Source: Faecalibacterium sp. I4-1-79
Lineage (GTDB): Bacteria; Bacillota; Clostridia; Oscillospirales; Ruminococcaceae
Direction: 5' to 3'
NCBI RefSeq assembly: GCF_023347235.1
Contig: NZ_CP094467.1
Coordinates: 1,798,001 to 1,862,000, forward strand
Length of the DNA: 64,000 bases
Shown: positions 52,635 through 60,940 of the stretch, piece after piece
Layout: every line of letters begins with the position of its first letter
Numbering within the stretch: the stretch's first letter is position 1
Notes under the pieces: generated by a model
Told to the model about the DNA's origin: nothing
Seen by the model: only the letters and a program-made list of their open reading frames with translations
Database searches by the model: none
Made by a program: the position numbers and the translations under genes

Positions 52635-53350
52635 AATGCTCCCCCCGTATCCTCCAGCTCCAGAAATACCTCTTCCAGCGTGTCGTCGCCGCGCACCTGC
52701 TCCATGGCTCCCTCGCGCACCAGCTGGCCTTTGCGCAGAATAGCCACCCGGTCGCAGAGCTTTTCGGCCACTTCCAAAACATGGGTGGAGAAGAAGATCG
52801 CGCCGCCCTGCGCACAAAAAGCTTTCATCTGGGTCTTGAGCTGATGGGAGGCCAGCGGGTCCAGCCCGACAAAAGGCTCGTCCATTAAAATCAGCTTTGG
52901 CTCGTGCAGCAGCGCCGCAATGATGGCAAGCTTCTGCTTCATGCCGTGGGAGTATGCCCCGATGGACTGCGCAAGGTCCTGCGTCAGGCCAAAGGCATCG
53001 CCGTACTGCCGGATACGCTGCACCCGCTGTGCGGCGCTTACGCCAAAGATATCCGCGATAAAATTAAGGTACTGGATGCCGGTCATATACTCGTACAGCT
53101 GCGGGTCATCCGGCAGGTAGGCCAAGCGGCGCTTGCATTCCAGCGGGTCATCCCGCACAGAAATACCGTCCACGTAAACCTCGCCGGCGTCGAACTGCTG
53201 GATGCCGCAGCAGCATTTTAAGGTAGTGGTCTTGCCCGCACCGTTGTGGCCGATAAAAGCGCACAGCTCCCCCGGTCGGATATGCAGGCAAAGGTCCTGC
53301 ACGGCAGGTTTGCCGCCGTAGGTTTTGGTCAGATGTTCTATCTTTAACAT
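52631..53350 (-). CDS. ABC transporter ATP-binding protein
   Basis: A 239-residue ABC ATPase. Walker A AFIGHNGAGKTTTLK, signature YSHGMKQKLAIIAALLH (SHGMKQK in place of SGGQ, frequent in drug/antibiotic and ABC-2 exporters), Walker B LILMDEPFVGLDP and switch histidine STHVLEVAEKL. The start at 53350 has AGGGGG upstream. Coupled to the permease gene; the pair resembles bacteriocin/antibiotic-type efflux or Na+ exporters, substrate unknown. Confidence 0.9.
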   Translation of the reverse strand: MLKIEHLTKTYGGKPAVQDLCLHIRPGELCAFIGHNGAGKTTTLKCCCGIQQFDAGEVYVDGISVRDDPLECKRRLAYLPDDPQLYEYMTGIQYLNFIADIFGVSAAQRVQRIRQYGDAFGLTQDLAQSIGAYSHGMKQKLAIIAALLHEPKLILMDEPFVGLDPLASHQLKTQMKAFCAQGGAIFFSTHVLEVAEKLCDRVAILRKGQLVREGAMEQVRGDDTLEEVFLELEDTGGAL

Positions 53351-53430
53351 GAGCTGCCCCCTTGCTTTCAGTTTTGAGCCAAGTATACACCTTCCGGCGG
53401 GGGGAAGGTCAAGCATTTCTCCGGTTTTTC

Positions 53431-53459
53431 TTGCGTTTTGTAAGGGGCTGTGCTATACT
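53431..53459 (+). promoter_or_regulatory. Promoter of the cobalamin operon
   Basis: TTGCGT (53431-53436), 17-bp spacer ending TGC, TATACT (53454-53459); start near 53466, just before the riboswitch. Confidence 0.8.
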
Positions 53460-53474
53460 TTTTGTCGAACTGAA

Positions 53475-53690
53475 CAGAAAACAACAGGTGCGTTCCGTCA
53501 CTTTGCCCCATCGGGCGGCGGCAGGAACGTTAAAAGGGAAGCGGGTGCAAATCCCGCACGATCTCGTCACTGTGATAAGGGAGTCCACTGTCAGGGTGCT
53601 TTTGCACCGGTCACTGAGCCATCCGGCTTGGGAAGGCGGCAGCGGGCGTTGAGCTTTGAGTCAGGAAACCTGCCTGCTGTTGGTACCGGG
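53475..53690 (+). promoter_or_regulatory. Cobalamin riboswitch
   Basis: AdoCbl-class features in order: ACAGGTGCG at the 5' side, GGGAAGCGGGTGCAAATCCC and CGTCACTGTGA in the core, CACTGAGCC and GGGAAGGC, and the B12 box AGTCAGGAAACCTGCCT (53659-53675). It controls the cbiK-to-cbiE operon through the following terminator. Confidence 0.95.
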
Positions 53691-53743
53691 GCTTTGCCGC
53701 CCCAGATCACGAGGAATTGGTTGTACCAAAAAGCCTGTAAGAT

Positions 53744-53793
53744 ACGGGGCCTTTTTGCTTTGCCATTTCGCAAGCAAAAGGCCCCGTTTTTTG
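53744..53793 (+). terminator. Riboswitch-controlled terminator
   Basis: Stem ACGGGGCCTTTT.GCTT / AAGCAAAAGGCCCCGT and T6. With B12 bound, transcription should stop here, 70 bp before cbiK. Confidence 0.9.
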
Positions 53794-53861
53794 TAGGTTC
53801 TCTTTCCTGTACCCTTCTGTTCGGCGCCGTATTTCACCCACATCAGGAAAGGAAAAGCAAG

Positions 53862-55097
53862 ATGAAAAAACGCAACATCCGCAAAACGGCGGCCGCTCTG
53901 ACCGCTCTGGCTCTGTGCGCCGGTGTACTGACCGGCTGCGGCGGGGCTACTTCCAGCACGGCTTCCTCTGTTGCTGCCAGTTCTGCCGCCAGCAGCGAGG
54001 CTTCCGGCGCAGACGCTGACGCACTGGCTGCACAGAACGTGGCAGACCTGATCGATGCCATCTATGTGCAGCAGCGCACCGACGACACCGATGCCCAGTG
54101 TGAAGCCGCAAAGTCTGCATGGGACGCCCTGACCGATGCCCAGAAGGAGCTGGTGGAGGGCGAGAACGCTGACCCCGACTACTTCGGCCGCGACACCGGC
54201 GATGCCTCCAAGGACGATGCCCGCAACGCCGATGACATTGGCGAAAACGAGCTGCTGGTGGTGTCCTTCGGCACCTCCTTCAATGACAGCCGCGCTGCCG
54301 ATATCAAGGGCATTGAGGACGCCTTGCAGGCCGCTTACCCCGACTGGAGCGTGCGCCGCGCCTTTACCGCACAGATCATCATCAACCATGTGCAGGCACG
54401 CGACGGCGAGAAGATCGACAATATGCAGCAGGCACTGGATCGCGCTGTGACAAACGGCGTGAAGAACCTGATCGTGCAGCCCACCCATCTGATGCACGGT
54501 GCCGAGTATGACGAGATGAACGAGATGCTGGACCAGTACCGCGACAAGTTTGAGAGCGTTGCTGTGGCCGAGCCCCTGCTGGGCGAGGTGGGCGCAGATG
54601 CTTCCGTCATCAATGCGGATAAGGAAGCTGTTGCCAAGGCCGTTACCGCTGCCGCTGTGAAGGACGCCGGTTACGACAGCGCCGCTGCTGCCGCTGCAGA
54701 TAAGACTGCTTTCGTCTTTATGGGTCACGGTACTTCCCACACTGCCAAGGTGAGCTACAGCCAGATGCAGACCACCATGCAGACCTTAGGCTACGACAAC
54801 GTGTTCATTGGCACGGTGGAGGGCGAGCCTGAGGAGACCTCCTGCGAGGCCATCATCGAGGCTGTAAAGGCTGCCGGTTACACCAAAGTCATCCTGCGCC
54901 CGCTGATGGTGGTGGCAGGCGACCACGCCAACAACGACATGGCCGGTGAGGACGCCGACAGCTGGCTGAGCCAGTTTACCGCCGCAGGCTGCTTTGAGAA
55001 TGTGGACTGCCAGATCTCCGGTCTGGGCCGCATTGCGGACATCCAGCAGCTGTACATTGCACATACCAAGGCCGCTATGGATCTTCTGAACGGCTAA
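53862..55097 (+). CDS. cbiK: CbiK-type cobaltochelatase, predicted lipoprotein
   Basis: A 411-residue protein. The first 25 residues form a lipoprotein signal peptide (KKRNIRKTAAALTALALCAG, lipobox VLTGC), then a serine/alanine-rich spacer and about 85 residues of acidic linker, then a CbiK domain from about residue 125: ELLVVSFGTSFNDSRAADI, QPTHLMHGAEYDEM, FVFMGHGTSHTA and RPLMVVAGDHANNDMAG. Histidines in THLMHG and GHG match the metal-binding histidines of CbiK. The enzyme inserts Co2+ into sirohydrochlorin (anaerobic B12 route). Salmonella CbiK is cytoplasmic; here it should sit on the outer face of the membrane, as reported for a periplasmic Desulfovibrio form. First gene under the B12 riboswitch. 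Confidence 0.9.
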   Translation: MKKRNIRKTAAALTALALCAGVLTGCGGATSSTASSVAASSAASSEASGADADALAAQNVADLIDAIYVQQRTDDTDAQCEAAKSAWDALTDAQKELVEGENADPDYFGRDTGDASKDDARNADDIGENELLVVSFGTSFNDSRAADIKGIEDALQAAYPDWSVRRAFTAQIIINHVQARDGEKIDNMQQALDRAVTNGVKNLIVQPTHLMHGAEYDEMNEMLDQYRDKFESVAVAEPLLGEVGADASVINADKEAVAKAVTAAAVKDAGYDSAAAAAADKTAFVFMGHGTSHTAKVSYSQMQTTMQTLGYDNVFIGTVEGEPEETSCEAIIEAVKAAGYTKVILRPLMVVAGDHANNDMAGEDADSWLSQFTAAGCFENVDCQISGLGRIADIQQLYIAHTKAAMDLLNG

Positions 55098-55104
55098 TGG
55101 CTTC

Positions 55105-55151
55105 AGAAGCCCTCTCCGGCGCTGCCAAGCATACGGAGAGGGCTTCTTTTA
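55105..55151 (+). terminator. Terminator-like stem after cbiK
   Basis: Perfect 14-bp stem AGAAGCCCTCTCCG / CGGAGAGGGCTTCT and TTTTAT. It lies inside the cobalamin gene set, so it either attenuates the downstream genes or a second promoter restarts transcription (a poor -10, TATGAT near 55219, is the only candidate). Confidence 0.8.
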
Positions 55152-55241
55152 TGGGCGCGTTCCCCGCGCGAGGAGAACATGCCCCCTACCCCGGAAAGCC
55201 AAATTCCGGGTCAAAATTTATGATACTGAGGTATTTATTTT

Positions 55242-56090
55242 ATGCGCTGCAAACAGTTTATTACCGTTTCTCTGGCCGGCGTGGTGCTGGCTGCTTCTCT
55301 GGCAGGCTGCGGCGGGACTGCTGCTCCCGCTTCTTCCGCTGCGGCAAGCTCTGAAGCGGCTTCCTCCGTGGTGGCTTCCTCTTCTGTGGCCGAAACCGCT
55401 CTGCCGGACGGCGTGTACACCGCTGATTTCGAGACCGACAGCAGTATGTTCCACACAAGCGAAGCCTGCAACGGCAAGGGCACGCTGACCGTGGAAAACG
55501 GCGTGATGACCTTCCATGTCAGTCTGGCCTCCAAAAAGATCGTGAACCTCTACCCCGGTCTTGCCGCCGATGCCGAGGCCAACAAGACCGCATGGCTCAT
55601 CCCCACCGTGGACACCGTTACCTACGCGGATGGCACCACCGAAGAAGTGTACGGATACGACATCCCGGTGGAAGCACTGGACACCGACTTCCAGCTGGCA
55701 TTGCTGGGCACCAAGGGCAAGTGGTATGACCATATCGTCAGCGTGCGCAACGCCGAGCCCAAGACCGAGCAGGCCGCCGAGACCCCCGCAGACGGCGCAT
55801 ACACCGCTGCCGTAGTGCTGGAGGGCGGCTCCGGCCGCGCCACCGTGGAAAGCCCCGCTGCCCTGACCGTGGCAGATGGCAAGATGACCGCTACCATCGT
55901 GTGGAGCAGCCCCAACTACGACTACATGATCGTGGATGGTGAGAAGTATCTGCCCACCAACACCGAGGGCAACTCCACCTTTGAGATCCCGGTAGCCGCT
56001 CTGGGCACCCCGCTGACTGTTACCGCCGACACCGTTGCCATGAGCAAGCCCCACGAGATCGAATACACCCTGACCTTTACCTTGGAGTAA
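55242..56090 (+). CDS. Lipoprotein with two NEAT-like domains
   Basis: A 282-residue lipoprotein (lipobox LAGC at about 20-23, then a serine/alanine spacer). Two related beta-rich repeats follow: one from LPDGVYTADFETDSSMFH (residues about 49-150) and one from PADGAYTAAVVLEGGSG (about 180-282), each with a LTVxxGxMT strand. The second contains SSPNYDYMIVDGEKYLP and ends SKPHEIEYTLTF. This resembles the iron-transport-associated (NEAT-like) domains of Firmicutes that bind haem. In this operon a corrinoid or tetrapyrrole ligand is more likely; the usual haem tyrosine pair is not clearly present. It precedes the importer genes by 6 bp. Confidence 0.75.
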   Translation: MRCKQFITVSLAGVVLAASLAGCGGTAAPASSAAASSEAASSVVASSSVAETALPDGVYTADFETDSSMFHTSEACNGKGTLTVENGVMTFHVSLASKKIVNLYPGLAADAEANKTAWLIPTVDTVTYADGTTEEVYGYDIPVEALDTDFQLALLGTKGKWYDHIVSVRNAEPKTEQAAETPADGAYTAAVVLEGGSGRATVESPAALTVADGKMTATIVWSSPNYDYMIVDGEKYLPTNTEGNSTFEIPVAALGTPLTVTADTVAMSKPHEIEYTLTFTLE

Positions 56091-56096
56091 CCTTCC

Positions 56097-57239
56097 ATGA
56101 AGCTGACCCGCGCACAATTTTTAAAGGCTCTGCCCGCCGCCGCGCTGCTGCTTGCAGGCTGCACTGCCGCACCCACCGCACCTGCCGATACGGACGAGCT
56201 TGTGTTTGACCACGCCTACCCGCTGGACTATGCCACCCAGTTTACCGCCGACTGCTACGCAGACGGCTCTACCCTGCTGACCATCCCGGACGCACAGGAA
56301 AAGTTTCTTATCCGGCCGGAGGGCGCTGCCACTCTGCGCACCGTACCCGAGGGCGTGACTGTTTTGCAGCAGCCGGTGCAGAACATCTATCTGGTGTCCA
56401 CCTCTGCCATGGACTTATTTCTCCATCTGGACGCGCTGGACAGCATTGCCCTTTCCGGCACCCGCGCCGAGGGCTGGTATCTGGACGAGGCAAAGCAGGC
56501 CATGCAGGCCGGGCGCATTGCCTACGCGGGCAAGTACAGCGCCCCGGACTACGAACGCATCCTGACCGCAGAATGCGGCCTTGCGGTGGAAAACACCATG
56601 ATCTACCACACCCCGGAAGTGAAGGAGCAGCTGGAGCGGTTCAGCATTCCGGTGCTGGTAGAGCGTTCCAGCTACGAGAGCAGCCCGCTGGCGCGGATGG
56701 AGTGGATCAAGCTGTATGGCATTTTGCTGGGCAAAGAAGCCCTTGCCGAGGAGGTGTTCGCCCGGCAGGCACAGCGCATTGCACCACTGCTAAAGCAGCC
56801 CTCCACCGGCAAACGCTGCGCGTTTTTCTCCATTACATCAAGCGGCCTTGCCACTGTGCGAAAAAGCGGAGACTATGTGGCGCAGATGATCGGCATGGCC
56901 GGGGGCGAATATGTTTTTGCCCACCTTGCCGACAGCGGCAACAGCCTTTCTACTATGAATATCCCACTGGAAGATCTTTACGCCGGGGTCAAGGATGCCG
57001 ATGTGCTCATTTATAACGGCACCATCGAGGGCACCATCTCCACCAAGGAAGAGTTGCTTGCCCGCTGCGCGCTGCTGGCAGAGTGCAAGGCGGTGCAAAG
57101 CGGTGATATCTGGTGCACCACGCCCAGCTTTTTCCAGCAGAGCATGGCGCTGGCAGATTTTATGCTGGATCTCCATGCCGTTTTTACCGGGGAAACTGCC
57201 AGCCCCGACACCCTGCATTTTTTGACCAGGATCATCTAA
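56097..57239 (+). CDS. Substrate-binding lipoprotein of a cobalamin/tetrapyrrole ABC importer
   Basis: A 380-residue BtuF/FhuD-type (PF01497) binding protein: signal peptide KALPAAALLLAGC with lipobox LLAGC, then a two-lobed fold with the long helix region, e.g. DLFLHLDALDSIALSGTRAEG, SIPVLVERSSYES and the C-terminal DADVLIYNGTIEGT. GGAG is 9 bp upstream of the ATG. It is followed by permease and ATPase genes at 10 bp and -4 bp. The ligand may be cobalamin, a corrinoid or a tetrapyrrole precursor; context with an external CbiK favours the last. Confidence 0.85.
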   Translation: MKLTRAQFLKALPAAALLLAGCTAAPTAPADTDELVFDHAYPLDYATQFTADCYADGSTLLTIPDAQEKFLIRPEGAATLRTVPEGVTVLQQPVQNIYLVSTSAMDLFLHLDALDSIALSGTRAEGWYLDEAKQAMQAGRIAYAGKYSAPDYERILTAECGLAVENTMIYHTPEVKEQLERFSIPVLVERSSYESSPLARMEWIKLYGILLGKEALAEEVFARQAQRIAPLLKQPSTGKRCAFFSITSSGLATVRKSGDYVAQMIGMAGGEYVFAHLADSGNSLSTMNIPLEDLYAGVKDADVLIYNGTIEGTISTKEELLARCALLAECKAVQSGDIWCTTPSFFQQSMALADFMLDLHAVFTGETASPDTLHFLTRII

Positions 57240-57249
57240 GGAGCCGCTT

Positions 57250-58266
57250 ATGACCAGCCGCAAACGCCTTGTTTTTTCCTATTGCTGCCTTGCCCTGCTG
57301 CTGGCGGTGCTGTTTGCCGTGAGCCTGTTCTGGGGCAGCGTTGCGCTTACCCCGCAGGCCGTGCTTGCAGCCCTGACCGGAAGCGGACAGGACGCGCTGA
57401 GCGTAGGCATTATCACACAGCTGCGCCTGCCCCGCGCGGTGATGGCCGCGTTGCTGGGCGCTGCGCTCTCGGCGGCGGGCTATCTGTTGCAGACCTTTTT
57501 TGCCAACCCCATTGCCGGCCCCTTTGTGATGGGCATTTCCAGCGGGGCTAAGCTGGCGGTGGCGCTGGTGATGGTGCTGTTTTTGAACTACGGCCTGCTG
57601 ACAAGCTCTGCCGTGCTCATCCTTGCAGCCTTTGCGGGTGCTATGGCGGCTATGGCCTTTGTGCTGGCTGCTGCCCGCCGGGTGCAGCGCATGAGCATCC
57701 TTGTAATATGCGGCGTGATGATCGGTTACATCTGCTCTGCCATCACCGAGTTTGTGGTGGCCTTTGCGCAGGACAGCAGCATCGTCAACCTGCACAACTG
57801 GTCGCAGGGCAGCTTTTCCGGCATGACGTGGAGCAATGTGCGCACGGCGGCGCTGGTGGTGCTGCCCGCACTGGCAGCGGCTTTCTGCCTTGCAAAGCCC
57901 ATGGCCGCTTACCAGATGGGTGAAGCCTACGCCCGGAGCGTGGGCGTGGATGTGCGGCGGTTCTCCCGGCTTTTGGTGCTGCTTTCCAGCCTGCTGGCCG
58001 CCTGCGTTACCGCCTTTGCGGGGCCCATCTCCTTTGTGGGCATCGCGGTGCCGCACCTTGTCAAGCAGCTGCTGGGCAGCGCCCGCCCGCTGTATGTGCT
58101 GCCGGGTTGCTGTCTGGGCGGGGCGGCGTTCTGCCTGCTGTGTGATTTAATTGCCCGCAGCCTGTTTGCGCCCATGGAGCTTTCCATCAGCGCGGTCACC
58201 GCTGTATTCGGTGCACCGGTGGTCATTGGGCTGCTGCTGCGCCGCAACCGGGAGGATGTGCGATGA
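57250..58266 (+). CDS. FecCD/BtuC-type importer permease
   Basis: A 338-residue permease with 9-10 membrane segments. Family signatures: LRLPRAVMAALLGAALSAAG, LQTFFANPIAGPFVMGISSGA, MTWSNVRTAALVVLPALA and the coupling-helix region FAGPISFVGIAVPHLVKQLLG. AAGGAG is 6 bp before the ATG at 57250. The stop overlaps the ATPase-CbiD start by 4 bp. Type II (B12/siderophore/haem) importer. Confidence 0.9.
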   Translation: MTSRKRLVFSYCCLALLLAVLFAVSLFWGSVALTPQAVLAALTGSGQDALSVGIITQLRLPRAVMAALLGAALSAAGYLLQTFFANPIAGPFVMGISSGAKLAVALVMVLFLNYGLLTSSAVLILAAFAGAMAAMAFVLAAARRVQRMSILVICGVMIGYICSAITEFVVAFAQDSSIVNLHNWSQGSFSGMTWSNVRTAALVVLPALAAAFCLAKPMAAYQMGEAYARSVGVDVRRFSRLLVLLSSLLAACVTAFAGPISFVGIAVPHLVKQLLGSARPLYVLPGCCLGGAAFCLLCDLIARSLFAPMELSISAVTAVFGAPVVIGLLLRRNREDVR

Positions 58267-60176
58267 AGTACTCTGTTGAAACCAACTCCCTTGCCATCGG
58301 CTACGGCAAAGCTGCCCTTGCGCGGGATATCGCGCTGGGCGCTGCCAAGGGGCAGGTGCTGGCACTCATTGGCCCGAACGGCGCGGGCAAATCCACCCTG
58401 CTCAAAACCTTGGCGGGGCAGCTGGCCCCTTTGGGCGGCGCGGTGCTGCTGGACGGGCAGGAGCTTGCCCGCATCCCCGGCAACGCCCGGGCACAAAAGC
58501 TGGCGCTGATGCTGCCCCACACCCGCCGCACCGAGTTGACCACCTGCTTTGAGTTTGCAGCGGCAGGGCGCATTCCCTATACCGGGCGGCTGGGCATCCT
58601 TTCTGCCGAGGACAAAAAACAGGTGCAGAATGCGCTGGAGCTGGTGGGCGCGGCGCATCTGGCTGACCGGGACTTCAACTGTGTCAGCGATGGGCAGCGG
58701 CAGCGCATTCTGCTGGCGCGGGCAGTCTGTCAGCAGCCGCAGGTGCTTCTGCTGGACGAGCCCACGTCATTTTTAGATGTAAAAGGCAAGATAGAGCTGC
58801 TGACCATTCTACAAAAACTGGCGCATGAGCAACTGCTTGCGGTCATTGTCACCCTGCACGAGCTGGACATGGCGCAGAAGATTGCGGACGCGGTGGTCTG
58901 CGTTTCGCCGCATGGCGTCTCTGCCCCCATGTCCCCGGAGCAGGCCTTTGCCCGGGAAAATATCAAAGCACTTTACGGCCTGACCGAGGAACAGTACAGC
59001 GCTGTTTTTGACCCGCCAAAGCCGGAAAAGCCGCAATTTGAGCACTATGTGCGCAGCGGGCAGAAGCTGCTGCGCTGCGGCTACACCACCGGCACCTGTG
59101 CGGCGCTGGCTGCTGCCGGGGCTGCTCGTCTGCTGCTGACCGGCACTGCGCCGAAAACCGTCGCCCTACGCACGCCCAAGGGCATTGTGGTGGAGGTTGC
59201 CCCCCTGTTCTGCCGCGCTGCTGCCGAGGGTGCGGAATGCGCCATTGAAAAGGACGGCGGTGACGACGTGGACGTGACCACCGGTCTGCCGGTGACTGCC
59301 ACGGTGACGCTGCTCCCCGGCACACCCGAGGTGCGCATTACAGGTGGCGCAGGGGTTGGCCGGGTGACAAAGCCCGGGCTGGACCAGCCGGTCGGACAAG
59401 CCGCCATCAACCATGTGCCCCGGCAGATGATCACCGAGGCGCTGCGCCGGGAGGCGGAAACAGCCTGTTACCCCGGCGGTTTTGCCGTGACTATCTCCAT
59501 CCCCGGCGGCGAGGAGGTGGCCCGACGCACCTTCAACCCCCATATCGGGGTAGAGGGCGGGCTGTCGGTGCTGGGCACCAGCGGCATTGTAGAACCCATG
59601 AGCCAGCAAGCCATTCTGGACACCATCCAGCTGGAGATGAATCAGGCGGCACTGCGGGCAAAAAGCCACCGACGGCTCATCCTTGCCCCGGGCAACTACG
59701 GGCTGGACTATCTGCACGAAACATATCCGCAGTTTGCCGCTATCCCGGTGGTCAAAACGTCCAACTTTATCGGAGATACGCTGGATATGGCAGCAGCAGC
59801 GCACTTTGAACAGGTACTGCTGGTGGGGCATATCGGTAAGCTGTGCAAGCTGGCGGGCGGCATTATGAACACCCACTCCCACACGGCAGACTGCCGCACG
59901 GAGTTGTTCTGCACCCACGCCGCCCTGTGCGGTGCTGACCGGGAAGTGTGCACCGCGCTGTACAATGCCGCCACCACGGATGCCTGTCTGGAGATTCTGG
60001 ACACTGCCGGACTGCGGGAGCCGGTGCTACAAAGCCTGCTTGCCGCCATCCAGCTGCATCTTGACCGCCGCGCGGGCGGGGCGTTCCGGGTGGGCGCGGT
60101 GCTGTTTTCAAACCAGCACGGCCCGCTGGGACAGACCGAAACTGCCGCCCGCCTGCTGAACGAATGGAAGGAGTAA
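58263..60176 (+). CDS. Importer ATPase fused to cobalt-precorrin-5B C1-methyltransferase CbiD
   Basis: A 637-residue two-domain protein. Residues 1-255 are a BtuD/FecE-type ABC ATPase: Walker A ALIGPNGAGKSTLLK (about 33-47), signature VSDGQRQRILLARA, Walker B VLLLDEPTSFLDV and the switch histidine in VTLHELDM. After a short linker (about 256-265) comes a complete CbiD from residue 266: LLRCGYTTGTCAALAAAGAA (GYTTGT at 273-278), GAGVGRVTKPGL, NPHIGVEGGLSVLGTSGIVEP and VGHIGKLCKLAGGIMNTHSH. CbiD methylates C1 of the corrin ring. The reading frame is continuous with no stop or internal start signal at the join. The fusion ties the importer directly to the corrin pathway. Confidence 0.92.
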   Translation: MKYSVETNSLAIGYGKAALARDIALGAAKGQVLALIGPNGAGKSTLLKTLAGQLAPLGGAVLLDGQELARIPGNARAQKLALMLPHTRRTELTTCFEFAAAGRIPYTGRLGILSAEDKKQVQNALELVGAAHLADRDFNCVSDGQRQRILLARAVCQQPQVLLLDEPTSFLDVKGKIELLTILQKLAHEQLLAVIVTLHELDMAQKIADAVVCVSPHGVSAPMSPEQAFARENIKALYGLTEEQYSAVFDPPKPEKPQFEHYVRSGQKLLRCGYTTGTCAALAAAGAARLLLTGTAPKTVALRTPKGIVVEVAPLFCRAAAEGAECAIEKDGGDDVDVTTGLPVTATVTLLPGTPEVRITGGAGVGRVTKPGLDQPVGQAAINHVPRQMITEALRREAETACYPGGFAVTISIPGGEEVARRTFNPHIGVEGGLSVLGTSGIVEPMSQQAILDTIQLEMNQAALRAKSHRRLILAPGNYGLDYLHETYPQFAAIPVVKTSNFIGDTLDMAAAAHFEQVLLVGHIGKLCKLAGGIMNTHSHTADCRTELFCTHAALCGADREVCTALYNAATTDACLEILDTAGLREPVLQSLLAAIQLHLDRRAGGAFRVGAVLFSNQHGPLGQTETAARLLNEWKE

Positions 60177-60181
60177 CGCAC

Positions 60182-60940
60182 ATGGTACATTTTGTAGGTG
60201 CCGGGCCCGGCGCACCGGATCTTATCACCCAGCGCGGTGCAGCATTTTTACAGGCCGCAGACTGCATTATTTATGCAGGCAGTCTGGTCAACCCGGCGCT
60301 TCTGGGGCTGGCAAAGCCGGGATGTGCTATCTATAACAGCGCCGAGATGACGCTGGAGCAGGTACTGGACGTGATGCATCGGATGGAGAACGCAGGCAAA
60401 ACCACCGTGCGTCTGCACACCGGCGACCCCTGCCTGTACGGTGCCATCCGGGAGCAGATGGATGCACTGGACGCAGACGGCATTTGTTACGATGATACCC
60501 CCGGTGTTTCCAGCTTTTGCGGCGCTGCCGCCGCGCTGAACGCCGAGTATACTTTACCCACGGTCAGCCAGACGGTCATTATCACCCGCATGGAAGGGCG
60601 TACCCCTGTGCCGGAGCGGGAAAGGCTGGCAAGCCTTGCCGCCCACGGCGCGACCATGGTGATCTTCCTGTCCATCGGGCTGATCGATAAGGTGCAGACG
60701 GCGCTTTTGCAGGGTGCGTACACACCGGACACCCCCGCTGCCGTAGTGTACAAGGCCAGCTGGCCGGAAGAAAAAATCGTGCGGTGCACAGTTGGTTCTT
60801 TGGCCGAGAGCACCCGTGCAGCGGGCATTACCAAAACGGCGCTTATCGTGGTAGGGGATTTTCTCGGCAAGCAGTACGAGCGCAGCAAGCTGTACGATCC
60901 CGCCTTTACCACCGAGTTCCGCAAGGGAGAACCGGTATGA
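60182..60940 (+). CDS. cbiF: Cobalt-precorrin-4 C11-methyltransferase
   Basis: A 252-residue tetrapyrrole methylase. The ATG at 60182 (MVHFVGAGPGAPDLITQRGA) has AAGGAG 8 bp upstream. SAM-binding motifs GAGPGAPDL at the start and GDPCLYGAIREQM, then DDTPGVSSFCGAAAAL, TVIITRMEGRTPVPERE and WPEEKIVRCTVGSL identify CbiF/CobM. It adds the C11 methyl group. Overlaps cbiG by 4 bp. Confidence 0.94.
   Translation: MVHFVGAGPGAPDLITQRGAAFLQAADCIIYAGSLVNPALLGLAKPGCAIYNSAEMTLEQVLDVMHRMENAGKTTVRLHTGDPCLYGAIREQMDALDADGICYDDTPGVSSFCGAAAALNAEYTLPTVSQTVIITRMEGRTPVPERERLASLAAHGATMVIFLSIGLIDKVQTALLQGAYTPDTPAAVVYKASWPEEKIVRCTVGSLAESTRAAGITKTALIVVGDFLGKQYERSKLYDPAFTTEFRKGEPV

Noticed and set aside
60784-60936. 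N-terminal extension of CbiG reaching into cbiF
   Set aside because: The ATG at 60937 overlaps the cbiF stop in the ATGA pattern seen throughout the operon, and the family starts at this point.
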